41,141 bases of DNA from Dehalococcoidales bacterium (GCA_016783105.1 JADHXF010000008.1:1-41141); one strand, 5' to 3'; shown: positions 16,880 through 24,520, numbered from the stretch's first letter. Made by a program: numbers and translations. Notes: generated from the sequence alone by a model not told the origin.

Positions 16880-17620
16880 ATGGAAAAGAAGAAATCGTTT
16901 TATATTTTATTCGGCTTGCTGGTACTGGTGCTGGCTCTCTTCGGCTGGGCGTTATCCGCTCAGATGCAGGTTCGAAAGCTGGAGAAAACAGTGCTGCCCC
17001 TGCACCAGCAGTTTTTCTATAAGGGCAGCGAGCACAACCTGACCCTTTCCATACCATTGACGGAACATCTCTATTACCGGGAAAAGCCCAGGCCGTCGTG
17101 GTTGAACTACCCCTACCGTCATCCCTACTATTTTTTTACAGAATACGTGGCTATGGCGGCAGACCCTGGTGATGACGCCACCATAGACGCGATTGCCGGT
17201 TATCTTGATGCTGCGGCCGCGTCTGAAGACCTGGATTACCGGGGGAAAGTTGAGTTGGCGCTGGCCTTTGTCCAGAGCTTCGCCTACATCGGGGACAATA
17301 TTACCACAGCGCAGGATGAGTATCCCCGCTACCCGGTGGAAACGCTTTTCGACCGCAAGGGGGACTGCGAGGATACTTCCATTTTGCTGGCCGCGATTTT
17401 AAATGATATGGGCTGCGATGTGGCAATGCTCCTCTTCGAGGAGTTCGACCACATCGGGCTGGGCATCAACATGCCGCCGGAATACCACATGTATGGCAAC
17501 TCCTGGATTTACGAGGGCAGGCGGTACTGGTACCTTGACACGGCGGGGAAACGGTCAATCGGCTGGTGCCCGGAGCCTTACGACAAGACCTCGGCGTATG
17601 TCTATCCGGTGGGGAGATAA
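16880..17620 (+). CDS. Membrane-anchored transglutaminase-like cysteine protease family protein
   Basis: This 246-aa protein has an N-terminal membrane anchor (about residues 7-26) followed by an exported domain. A transglutaminase-like catalytic triad is readable: C163 in RKGDCEDTSILLAAIL, H191 in FDHIGLGI and D220 in YWYLDTAG. The motif YPVETLFDRKGDCED is typical of bacterial transglutaminase-like peptidases. The substrate is unknown, possibly envelope proteins. It starts 3 nt after the nucleotidyltransferase stop and is surely co-transcribed with it. Confidence 0.85.
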   Translation: MEKKKSFYILFGLLVLVLALFGWALSAQMQVRKLEKTVLPLHQQFFYKGSEHNLTLSIPLTEHLYYREKPRPSWLNYPYRHPYYFFTEYVAMAADPGDDATIDAIAGYLDAAAASEDLDYRGKVELALAFVQSFAYIGDNITTAQDEYPRYPVETLFDRKGDCEDTSILLAAILNDMGCDVAMLLFEEFDHIGLGINMPPEYHMYGNSWIYEGRRYWYLDTAGKRSIGWCPEPYDKTSAYVYPVGR

Positions 17621-17645
17621 TTAAACTAATTTGGAGGAAATCAAA

Positions 17646-18245
17646 GTGCCATTGCATGAATCATGGGCGTTACCTGAAGATTTTGCAACATTATTCCAAT
17701 ATTTTTGGCATCGAGATTTCCCTATTGACCAGATAGCAACGGGTGCAAAACGTACAGATTGGACTATTCATATCGGCGTTGTGGTGCGAAATATCGCTGA
17801 CTTGATGGGTTTAGTTACCAGATTTGAGAGGAGAGGAAGAAAGGACGCCGTGCTGCGGAGCACAGATGGAGATGAAATAGCTATAGAATGGGAGTGGGGT
17901 GGTGTATGGGGTCAAAACGAGATAGAAAAACTAAAGCAGCACATATGGAGTAAGAGAAAGGAAGATAGAGATAGATTACTAAAATATGCAGTTTTAATAA
18001 CATACACGCATACTCCAAATATAAACAAAGTATATGAGGAAGTGATGAAACGATGGGAAGGGGCACGGTGGCCACTTCTGCTTATCCTGATTGATTTAGT
18101 AAAATCCAAAATATTTTCTTCGGGTAAAGAATTTAAGAATATTCAAATGTCTATATTTGATGGGGAAAAGCGAAGGGAAATTCGAGTTGCTCCGGCATTT
18201 CCTTGGGAAGTTAGTGGTACACGCTGGTCACTAGAATCAAAATAG
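17646..18245 (+). CDS. Hypothetical protein, AT-rich gene (199 aa)
   Basis: The GTG at 17646 is preceded by GGAGG at 8-nt spacing; a TTG at 17631 is in frame but lies on that ribosome-binding site. The product is soluble and mixed alpha/beta. The stretch DGDEIAIEWEWGGVW, followed by a Lys/Arg-rich helix (KLKQHIWSKRK), superficially resembles a PD-(D/E)xK nuclease core. I cannot confirm this and do not recognise the family. Base composition is clearly more AT-rich than all neighbours, suggesting acquisition by transfer. It ends 12 nt from convergent ispE. Confidence 0.7.
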   Translation: MPLHESWALPEDFATLFQYFWHRDFPIDQIATGAKRTDWTIHIGVVVRNIADLMGLVTRFERRGRKDAVLRSTDGDEIAIEWEWGGVWGQNEIEKLKQHIWSKRKEDRDRLLKYAVLITYTHTPNINKVYEEVMKRWEGARWPLLLILIDLVKSKIFSSGKEFKNIQMSIFDGEKRREIRVAPAFPWEVSGTRWSLESK

Positions 18246-18257
18246 ATATATCTGTGA

Positions 18258-19109
18258 TTAGCCGATATCAGCTAAAGTCTCCACCAGATACGTCTCCATG
18301 TTCTGTTGTTTACACCGTGTATGTAGTTCTTCGGCTCTGGTTTTATCTTTATAAATCGTAAAGAGCGCCGGGCCCGAGCCGGCCAGGTGGACATGGGGCG
18401 CACCGAGCTTGCGGATATGGTCGCGGTAGACCTTTAACTCCGACCCACGGGCAAAGGCGACGTTCTCAAAGGTATTGAAAAGCGTTGACGGCTCCTTTCC
18501 CTCCTCCAGTTCTTTCACCAGTTGCTCTGTGATACGCCCATCGGTGAAGTGACTCGTATTTAAGCTGGCGTAGAGCCTGGCCGTTTTGCCTGGTGGGTGG
18601 GGCACATCGGGCATGACCAGAACCACCCGGTGTTGGGGTAAAGAAGGGAGCGGCGTTATCACCTCGCCTCTTCCCGCCATCATGGCCGTGCCGCCGTGGA
18701 GGAAGAAGGGCACATCCGAGCCAAGCTGCGCCGCAAGTTCAAATAACTTTTCCTCCGACAGGTTCAGTTCCCAGACTTGGTTCAGGCCGCGCAGGGTGGC
18801 GGCGGCCGCGCTGCTGTCACCTCCCAGTCCTGAAATAAGGGGAATGCAGTTTTCAATTTCAATAGCGATTCCTCCGGTAACGCCTATCGTCTCCCGCACC
18901 AGGTTTACCGTCTTTGAGACAAGGCTTTTCTCCGCTGACCATTGCGGAGAGTCTGTCCTGATATCCACCGATGGGCTGGCGCGAAAGGTGAGCCGGTCGC
19001 AGAGGCTGATGGTCTGGATGACGCTCCTGATTTCGTGGTAGCCATCGGGGCGCTTGACCAGCACCTCGAGGGTTAAATTCAGCTTGGCCGGTGCCAGGAT
19101 GGTCAGCAT
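18258..19109 (-). CDS. ispE: 4-diphosphocytidyl-2-C-methyl-D-erythritol kinase
   Basis: This 283-aa GHMP kinase of the MEP isoprenoid pathway phosphorylates the 2-hydroxyl of CDP-methylerythritol. APAKLNLTLEVL and RPDGYHEI are at the N-terminus. The ATP loop is PLISGLGGDSSAAAATL, and LAGSGPALFTIY lies near the C-terminus. I start at the ATG at 19109, overlapping the end of rsmA by 7 nt (ATGCTGA) with GAAGAAGG upstream; a longer form from 19130 is possible. The rsmA-ispE neighbourhood is common in bacteria. Confidence 0.95.
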   Translation of the reverse strand: MLTILAPAKLNLTLEVLVKRPDGYHEIRSVIQTISLCDRLTFRASPSVDIRTDSPQWSAEKSLVSKTVNLVRETIGVTGGIAIEIENCIPLISGLGGDSSAAAATLRGLNQVWELNLSEEKLFELAAQLGSDVPFFLHGGTAMMAGRGEVITPLPSLPQHRVVLVMPDVPHPPGKTARLYASLNTSHFTDGRITEQLVKELEEGKEPSTLFNTFENVAFARGSELKVYRDHIRKLGAPHVHLAGSGPALFTIYKDKTRAEELHTRCKQQNMETYLVETLADIG

Positions 19110-19966
19110 GCCGCCTTCTTCCTCTGGCATTTTTTATATGCCTGCCACAATTGTGCCCACTCCTCAAGGGTGAGGGTCTCGGCACGGCGCGGCGACGCTA
19201 TGCCGGCTTCCGCTAACACGTTAAGTACATCGGCCTTGGGCCAGCTTAGTCCCTGCGCCAGAGAATTGGCGAGCTGCTTGCGGGGGCTGGCGAAGCCCGC
19301 CCTGACCAGTTCAAAGAAGCTATCTACGTCATCCACCGCCACCGCCGGCCGGGCGTACAGGTCGATGCGCAGTATGGCGGAATCGACCTTTGGTGCCGGG
19401 TAAAATGCTTTCGCCGGTACCTTGCCGATAATCACGGGCCGACCGTAAAACTGCACGCCGATGCTGAGCAGTCTCCTTTTCCCCGGCCCGGCGGCAATGG
19501 CCTCGGCCACCTCTTTCTGCACCATCACCACCATCAAATCTGGCTTCAGGGAGGCTTCCAGGAAGTGGCGCAGCACCGGAGAGGTGATGTAGTAAGGGAG
19601 GTTGGCCACCACCTTGTACCGCTCTGGCCTGGCCAGTAGCGCCGCCGGCTCAACTTTGAGGATGTCCTCGTTGATAATGGTAGCATTGGGGAGAGAGGCC
19701 AGTTCCTGTTGCAGAAAATCGGCCAGTTTGTCGTCCATCTCGATGGCGATGACCCGCCGTGTCCTCTGGGCAAGCTCTCTGGTCAGGATTCCCAGCCCCG
19801 GTCCAACCTCCATTACGGTGTCGTCGGGGGTGAGTTCGGCCGCGGCCAGTATCTGCTGCCGCACGTCGTCATCGATGAGGAAATGCTGCCCCAGCCGCTT
19901 CCTTGCCTTTAAAGCAAAGCGGCGCAGCAATTGTTTGGTTTCGGCCAGCAGCGATTCTTCTTTCAA
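19103..19966 (-). CDS. rsmA: 16S rRNA (adenine1518/1519-N6)-dimethyltransferase
   Basis: This 287-aa KsgA-type methyltransferase dimethylates two adjacent adenines in 16S rRNA helix 45. RKRLGQHFLIDD, SAM motif I (VMEVGPGLGILT) and the catalytic NLPYYITSPVL are clear. I place the start at TTG 19966, giving the family N-terminus. The frame stays open to 20068, but that part lies inside the SRP RNA gene (20002-20272) and cannot be protein. The upstream RNA gene is on the same strand, 35 nt away. Confidence 0.94.
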   Translation of the reverse strand: MKEESLLAETKQLLRRFALKARKRLGQHFLIDDDVRQQILAAAELTPDDTVMEVGPGLGILTRELAQRTRRVIAIEMDDKLADFLQQELASLPNATIINEDILKVEPAALLARPERYKVVANLPYYITSPVLRHFLEASLKPDLMVVMVQKEVAEAIAAGPGKRRLLSIGVQFYGRPVIIGKVPAKAFYPAPKVDSAILRIDLYARPAVAVDDVDSFFELVRAGFASPRKQLANSLAQGLSWPKADVLNVLAEAGIASPRRAETLTLEEWAQLWQAYKKCQRKKAAC

Positions 19967-20001
19967 ATGGCACCCGCCTGCATATTGCTCCTGAAAATAG
20001 T

Positions 20002-20272
20002 GAGGCCGTGCACCTGCCCTCGACCCTGCCCAATAGCTTGCTCGGGCCAGCCAGCTCCAGCCAGGCAACCCTGCGGCACCCGGAAAGTACCATTTACCGC
20101 TGCTTCCTTTCGGACCTGACGGGGTTCATAGCCTTCCGCCGCGCAAGACCCGGCCTTCAACACCACTTGACCAGAGTAGTCCAACCAGACAAGAGCCTCA
20201 AGCTGGAATTCAACCCTGCTGTAGCGGATTGCAGGTTCAGGGCACCGCTAGCTCCCCATCTAGCACGACCTC
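20002..20272 (-). ncRNA. ffs: Signal recognition particle RNA, long (Bacillus-type)
   Basis: The minus strand contains the universal SRP domain IV core GTCAGGTCCG-AAAGGAAGCAGC (around 20119-20098). It also contains GGTGCCGCAGGGTTGCCTGG and the Alu-domain blocks GGTGCCCTGAACCTGCAATC and GTGGTGTTGA known from the Bacillus scRNA. The ends pair perfectly: GAGGTCGTGC (5') with GCACGGCCTC (3'). At about 271 nt this is the long form with an Alu domain, not the short 4.5S form. Confidence 0.95.
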
Positions 20273-20278
20273 AACAAA

Positions 20279-20307
20279 ATGCTAAATCGCCCGTGCCATT
20301 TTGTCAA
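20279..20307 (-). promoter_or_regulatory. Promoter of SRP RNA
   Basis: On minus, TTGACA (20307-20302) and TAGCAT (20284-20279) are separated by exactly 17 bp. The predicted start, 7 nt on, coincides with the 5' end of the closing SRP helix. Confidence 0.82.
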
Positions 20308-20330
20308 GAGTAGCTGCACTTGATATCGGC

Positions 20331-21062
20331 CTACATGCCGTGTCGCAGTCGTACCGCCAGCCGTATGGGGAGCCCTTTCGCCATCATTTTTTCCTGCGTG
20401 GCGTCAATGTCATAGGGTATGCGGTACAACCTTAACATTCTGGTGTTGCTGTCGTATATAACGTAGCTGGCGCGTGGGTCTCCGTCGCGCGGTTGCCCCA
20501 CACCTCCGGGATTGATAATCAGACGGCTTTCGCCCAGCGCCAGTCCGATATTGGCCACCAGTCGACTGAACGTACAGGAGCCGTCTTCTTCCTTGAAAAC
20601 CAGCGGGACGTGGGAATGGCCGAGCAGGCAGTAGGGCGACTGGAAAAAACTGAAGTTCTCCCGGGCAATACCGGTTGATATAACGTATTCCCATATCGGC
20701 TCTCTCGGGCTGCCGTGTACCAGCGTGAATGTATCTTTATCGATTGCCAGGGGCAGGTCCTCCAGGTACTGAATATCTGCCTGGCTTAATTGCCCGGCGG
20801 TCCACTGGCAGGCCAGCGCGGCATCGGGATTGAACTCGGCGGTGCTTATCTTGCCGATGGCGGCCCAGTCATGGTTCCCGGCCACGCAGACGTGACTGTA
20901 CCGTTGCAGCCGTTCAATGCACTCGTGGGGGTCAGGCCCGTAGCCGACGATATCGCCCAGGCACCATATTTCCTCCACCCCTCCCCGCTGCTCCATGTCA
21001 TCAAGCACGGCGTTGAAGGCGGCCAGGTTGGCGTGAATGTCTGCCATAATGGCGTAACGCAT
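20331..21062 (-). CDS. Calcineurin-like metallophosphoesterase
   Basis: This 243-aa protein carries the complete set of metallophosphoesterase motifs: ADIHAN (D8, H10), GDIVGYGPDP, GNHDW, VHGSP and GHSHVP, with a C-terminal NPGGVGQPRDG. It belongs to the COG0639/YfcE-like group, generic dinuclear-metal phosphodiesterases whose substrates cannot be inferred. It ends shortly before the SRP RNA promoter on the same strand. Confidence 0.92.
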   Translation of the reverse strand: MRYAIMADIHANLAAFNAVLDDMEQRGGVEEIWCLGDIVGYGPDPHECIERLQRYSHVCVAGNHDWAAIGKISTAEFNPDAALACQWTAGQLSQADIQYLEDLPLAIDKDTFTLVHGSPREPIWEYVISTGIARENFSFFQSPYCLLGHSHVPLVFKEEDGSCTFSRLVANIGLALGESRLIINPGGVGQPRDGDPRASYVIYDSNTRMLRLYRIPYDIDATQEKMMAKGLPIRLAVRLRHGM

Positions 21063-21090
21063 GGTACTACTATATCAATTTTAGTATGGG

Positions 21091-21213
21091 ATGAGAAAGC
21101 GGCAGGTGGGAAATATTGGTTTGAAGGGCAGTAGGGTTAGGGCTGCGAAACTCACAAGCGCAAGGCGAATTGAGATAGCTAAGAAGGCAGCTCAGGCTAG
21201 GTGGGGTAAATAA
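21091..21213 (+). CDS. Possible 40-aa basic protein
   Basis: An ATG-initiated ORF, opened by a stop just upstream, encodes a very basic peptide ending SARRIEIAKKAAQARWGK. That ending resembles tails of many small DNA-binding or hypothetical proteins (RREIAKKAAxARW type). No clear ribosome-binding site is present. It could be a real small protein convergent to hicB or a remnant of a larger gene. Confidence 0.3.
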   Translation: MRKRQVGNIGLKGSRVRAAKLTSARRIEIAKKAAQARWGK

Positions 21214-21225
21214 TTAACACCACAT

Positions 21226-21570
21226 TCATTGTGCGGCCAACTTAGCGCTGACAAGGCGATTAAAGCTGACATCAGCTTCTGCTGCTTGTATATGGAGATT
21301 TCTGTGTAAATCTGGCGGTATACGAACCGTGAAATTGCCCGAATACTTCCTGATTGCGAGAGGTTGGGGAATAGACTCGTTGTTGGAACGCATATCCGAG
21401 ATGACTTCTGCTACAACATCTCGTATCCCCCGCAACGCCTCCTCATAACTACCAGCTAGCCAACTTAGGCTAGGGAACTCCGCACATAAGCCCACATACT
21501 CCCCGTCTTCATCAGACCAAGTAACCCGATAGGTATAGCGGTCATTTTTTATTGCTACTTCTGTTGTCAT
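21226..21570 (-). CDS. hicB: HicB family antitoxin
   Basis: This 114-aa protein has the HicB partial RNase-H-like fold (YTYRVTWSDEDGEYVGLCAEFPSL in two parts, then GSYEEALRGIRDVV). A C-terminal ribbon-helix-helix follows (GNFTVRIPPDLHRNLHIQAA). It neutralises the HicA mRNA interferase and represses its own operon. It overlaps the upstream hicA by 29 nt, as often seen in hicAB pairs. Confidence 0.9.
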   Translation of the reverse strand: MTTEVAIKNDRYTYRVTWSDEDGEYVGLCAEFPSLSWLAGSYEEALRGIRDVVAEVISDMRSNNESIPQPLAIRKYSGNFTVRIPPDLHRNLHIQAAEADVSFNRLVSAKLAAQ

Positions 21571-21811
21571 ATTGTGCCTCCAGTTTGTTTATAGCCTTTA
21601 GTACCTGTCTAACTTGATATGCCTTACCCTTACCATTGTCGTTTTGTATATTTATTCTGGGGTCGCCCCGCCATGGTGTTTTATATATGTTATGACCACT
21701 TTTCTGGCGGCTTTCCCCAAAGTAATAGTCGCAGACTTTACAGAGGTCAGCGAATCTAACATCATTCGGGTTCCTTGCCATTTGTTGAACTATTTTATCT
21801 ATGGAACCCAT
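21542..21811 (-). CDS. hicA: HicA family toxin (mRNA interferase)
   Basis: This 89-aa protein matches the HicA double-stranded-RNA-binding-like toxin. RFADLCKVCDYYFGE replaces the usual 'L..L...G', the catalytic histidine H40 lies in KSGHNIYKT, and GKGKAYQVRQVLKAINKLE is at the C-terminus. It presumably cleaves mRNA when free of HicB. The N-terminal extension is slightly longer than the minimal toxin. The gene order is toxin first, then the overlapping antitoxin. Confidence 0.85.
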   Translation of the reverse strand: MGSIDKIVQQMARNPNDVRFADLCKVCDYYFGESRQKSGHNIYKTPWRGDPRINIQNDNGKGKAYQVRQVLKAINKLEAQYDNRSSNKK

Positions 21812-21826
21812 CTTCTCAGCTTATAC

Positions 21827-21853
21827 GGTATCATTAATGATACCATTTGTCAA
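21827..21853 (-). promoter_or_regulatory. hicAB operator/promoter
   Basis: A perfect 18-bp palindrome, GGTATCATTAATGATACC (21827-21844), lies 15 bp before the hicA start. It directly follows a TTGACA -35 box on the minus strand (21853-21848). The palindrome fills the promoter spacer, which is ideal for repression by the HicB ribbon-helix-helix domain. Confidence 0.65.
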
Positions 21854-21932
21854 GTGCAGTGAAACATAATTGCTAAATATTTAGAAAAATAATTTTAAAT
21901 TGTCCCCAAAATACTGCAAAGTGTGTTTTCCT

Positions 21933-21961
21933 TTGACTAATTCAGCGATTAATTATATAAT
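21933..21961 (+). promoter_or_regulatory. Promoter of the homocysteine cluster
   Basis: TTGACT (21933-21938), a 17-bp spacer and a perfect TATAAT (21956-21961) give a strong sigma-70-type promoter. The expected start is near 21968, about 123 nt ahead of the first gene. Confidence 0.8.
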
Positions 21962-21967
21962 TTAACT

Positions 21968-22090
21968 TTCTAGTGCCTGACAGGATTGGTGGGATGAAGC
22001 GCGGCTTTGTAAGTGTGGTGATGAATATATGTATCATGCGTTGCCCGCAAGGGCTAGCGGCTGGTGAAACTATGTCGTGGAAGGTGACGC
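21968..22090 (+). promoter_or_regulatory. 123-nt 5' leader with Met/Cys-rich uORF
   Basis: The leader of the homocysteine cluster contains a GCCC-GCAA-GGGC hairpin (22043-22054) and a possible stem GTGAT/ATCAT around 22018-22037. An ORF begins at ATG 21994 and runs, out of frame, into the first gene (stop at 22156-22158). Codons 10-17 of that ORF read M-N-I-C-I-M-R-C. I do not recognise a known riboswitch; SAM-I, cobalamin and T-box signatures are absent. Confidence 0.4.
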
Positions 22091-23299
22091 ATGATGAAAA
22101 CAATAGCGGAAATCAACGAGAAGATACGGCAGGGCAAGGCCGTAGTCGTCAATGCTGAAGAAGTCATTGACCTGGTCAAAGAAAAAGGCGTAAAGCACGC
22201 CGCTCAACATGTAGACGTGGTGACCACGGGCACCTTCGGCCCGATGTGCTCATCCGGTATCTATTTCAACACCGGTCACAGCAAACCGAGAATCAAGCTG
22301 GGTGGCGGGCGTGTTTATTTCAATGATGTCCTCGCTTATCCCGGGCTGGCGGCGGTGGACGTTTTTCTGGGGGCAAATGCCCTGCCCGACGATGACCCCA
22401 GAAACCGGGTGCATCCCGGCGATTTCAATTACGGCGGCGGTCATGTCATCGAGGAGCTGGTGGCGGGCAGGGATATCCGGATGACGGCGACCGCCTACGG
22501 CACCGATTGTTACCCCAGGAAACGGCTGGAGACCTGGCTCAATATCAAGGACCTCAATGAAGCGGTGCTGTTCAATATCCGCAATGCGTACCAGAACTAT
22601 AACGTCGCCGTAAATCTATCCGATAAGACCATCTATACCTACATGGGGGTGCTCAAGCCGCGCCTGGGCAATGCCAACTACTGCAGTGCCGGGCAGCTGT
22701 CGCCACTGCTCAACGACCCGCACTACCGTACCATCGGCATCGGCACCAGGATTTTCCTGGGTGGTGGCGTCGGGTATGTGGCCTGGCAGGGAACCCAGCA
22801 TAACCCGAATGTGCTTCGCACCGAAGCGGGTGTGCCCAAAAGGAGTGCCGGGACGCTGGCCGTAATCGGCGACCTGAAGCAGATGAGCCACAGGTGGCTG
22901 GTGGGAACGAGCATGTACGGCTACGGCGTTACTCTGACCGTGGGGGTCGGCGTGCCCATACCCATCCTCAACGAGGAAATCCTCCGCAGCACGGCCGTCA
23001 CCGATGAAGAGATATATGCCGGGGTGGTCGACTATTCGGACGCCTATCCCAACGTGAAGCCGGACATCGTCGGTGAGGTAAACTACGCTCAGTTGAAGAG
23101 CGGCGCGATAAAGTTGCAGGGCAAGAATATGCCCACCGGTTCTCTGTCCAGCTACTCCCGGGCGTTGGAAATCGCTGAGATTCTGAAGGACTGGATAAAA
23201 CGCGGCGAGTTTCTGCTCACCGAGGCAGTGGCACCGCTGCCGGGTGTTGAGTCCGACATTGCTTTCAAACCATTGCCGGAACGCCCGCTGGAGATTTGA
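22091..23299 (+). CDS. COG1900/DUF39 homocysteine biosynthesis protein
   Basis: This 402-aa protein is of the HcyBio (DUF39, COG1900) family. The Methanosarcina homologue MA1821 is needed, as I recall, to make homocysteine from aspartate semialdehyde and sulfide. Conserved blocks include TTGTFGPMCSSGIYFN (C53), TAYGTDCYPRKR (C140), NANYCSAGQLSPLLNDP and GVGVPIPILNEE. The two cysteines fit the positions reported important in the archaeal enzyme. The start is ATG 22091 with AAGGTGAC upstream (22094 is also possible). The next two genes complete the known partner set. Confidence 0.9.
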   Translation: MMKTIAEINEKIRQGKAVVVNAEEVIDLVKEKGVKHAAQHVDVVTTGTFGPMCSSGIYFNTGHSKPRIKLGGGRVYFNDVLAYPGLAAVDVFLGANALPDDDPRNRVHPGDFNYGGGHVIEELVAGRDIRMTATAYGTDCYPRKRLETWLNIKDLNEAVLFNIRNAYQNYNVAVNLSDKTIYTYMGVLKPRLGNANYCSAGQLSPLLNDPHYRTIGIGTRIFLGGGVGYVAWQGTQHNPNVLRTEAGVPKRSAGTLAVIGDLKQMSHRWLVGTSMYGYGVTLTVGVGVPIPILNEEILRSTAVTDEEIYAGVVDYSDAYPNVKPDIVGEVNYAQLKSGAIKLQGKNMPTGSLSSYSRALEIAEILKDWIKRGEFLLTEAVAPLPGVESDIAFKPLPERPLEI

Positions 23300-23351
23300 C
23301 TCCATATTTGAAGCAATAAATAACTGTGGATATTAACTGGAGGTAATGACA

Positions 23352-23768
23352 ATGGCAGTTACAAAAAGAGTGGTTCTGCACTTCCCAAGACGATTGGTGG
23401 AGCAACCGGTCATCTACCATCTGGTCAGGGATTTTAACCTTGAATTCAACATTTTAAGGGCGTCCATCACCGCCGAACCGGAGGAGGAAGGGCTGCTGGT
23501 GTTGCAACTGAAGGGCGAGCAGGACGAATATGATAAGGGCGTTAAATTCCTGCTCAAGGCCGGGGTGAAAATTCAGTCGCTCAGCCAGGACGTCACCCGG
23601 AATGAGGCGCGCTGCACTCACTGCGGCGCCTGCGTCACCATCTGTCCTCCCGGCGCCTTTGTAATTGACTCGAAAACGAGACAGGTCAGGTTCGAAGATG
23701 AAAAATGCGTGGCCTGCGGGCTGTGCATCAAGGCCTGTCCGCCACGGGCGATGGAAGTTCACTTTTAA
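23352..23768 (+). CDS. NIL domain plus 2[4Fe-4S] ferredoxin protein
   Basis: This 138-aa protein has an N-terminal NIL domain (residues 1-78; VVLHFPRRLVEQPVIYHL). A bacterial-type ferredoxin with two complete motifs follows: C88xxC91xxC94xxxC98P and C119xxC122xxC125xxxC129P. It is the MA1822-type partner of COG1900, thought to deliver electrons or sulfur for homocysteine formation. The start is ATG 23352, with GGAGG 8 nt upstream; the ATG at 23346 is too close to that site. Confidence 0.92.
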   Translation: MAVTKRVVLHFPRRLVEQPVIYHLVRDFNLEFNILRASITAEPEEEGLLVLQLKGEQDEYDKGVKFLLKAGVKIQSLSQDVTRNEARCTHCGACVTICPPGAFVIDSKTRQVRFEDEKCVACGLCIKACPPRAMEVHF

Positions 23769-23772
23769 GCAG

Positions 23773-24498
23773 ATGTATCAGCCGCGTACCTACCGCCACT
23801 GGGTAAAGGGCGATGACCTGGTCGTCTTCAGCGTCGTGGTAAAGGAGACGGACCTGCACCTGAGCGCCGCGAGCAACCTGCGGCGCAAAGCACATAGAAT
23901 GGTGCTGAAGTACCGCGACAGTCTGGAGAGGTACATTGCCCGCCACCCTGATTTTTTAACCTCCCTCGAGCCGCTCGAGGTTGAGAAAGATGCGCCGATA
24001 ATTGTCCGCGATATGGCCGAGGCTGCCCGCTTGTGCGGCGTCGGCCCGATGGCGGCGGTGGCGGGCGCCATTGCCGGGTTTGTCGGCAGGGAGTTGCTTG
24101 AGTTCTCTCCGGAAGTCATCGTGGAGAACGGCGGCGACATTTTTATAAAAATTCAGCGGCAGAGGACGATAGGTATTTTCGCCGGCAACTCTCCGCTGAC
24201 CGGCAAGCTCGGCCTTGAGCTCAATCCGGAGGACACGCCGCTGGGTATCTGCACCTCATCGGGGACGGTGGGGCACTCGCTGAGCTTTGGCCGGGCGGAC
24301 GCGGTGATTGTGCTCGCCGACTCGGCCACGCTGGCCGATGCCGCGGCCACCGCCATCGGCAACCGGGTCAGCGAAGTGACGGATATAGAGAAGGGCATTG
24401 AGTTTGCGCAGGGTATCGGCCAGCTTAAAGGGGTGGTCATCATCAAGGACGACCGCCTGGGGGTGTGGGGAGATGTGAAAATGGTGCCCACGAACTAA
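23773..24498 (+). CDS. UPF0280 (COG2122, ApbE-like) family protein
   Basis: This 241-aa protein shows the UPF0280 pattern: YRHWVKGDDLVVFSVVVKETDL, GPMAAVAGAIAGFVG, VENGGDIFI, GICTSSGTVGHSLSFGRAD and the DAAATAIGN stretch of ApbE-like folds. COG2122 clusters with COG1900 and NIL-ferredoxin in methanogens and has been linked to sulfur transfer for homocysteine. The ATG at 23773 lies 4 nt after the ferredoxin stop. A longer frame from 23665 would overlap that gene and is rejected. Confidence 0.9.
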   Translation: MYQPRTYRHWVKGDDLVVFSVVVKETDLHLSAASNLRRKAHRMVLKYRDSLERYIARHPDFLTSLEPLEVEKDAPIIVRDMAEAARLCGVGPMAAVAGAIAGFVGRELLEFSPEVIVENGGDIFIKIQRQRTIGIFAGNSPLTGKLGLELNPEDTPLGICTSSGTVGHSLSFGRADAVIVLADSATLADAAATAIGNRVSEVTDIEKGIEFAQGIGQLKGVVIIKDDRLGVWGDVKMVPTN

Positions 24499-24520
24499 TG
24501 AGTAATCAGGTATTTTCTGT

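Noticed and set aside
19967..20068. N-terminal extension of rsmA
   Set aside because: It lies inside the SRP RNA gene and lacks similarity to the family; the TTG at 19966 gives the normal N-terminus.
22616..23305. 229-aa minus ORF opposite the COG1900 gene
   Set aside because: Shadow frame; the plus strand encodes a well-conserved family.
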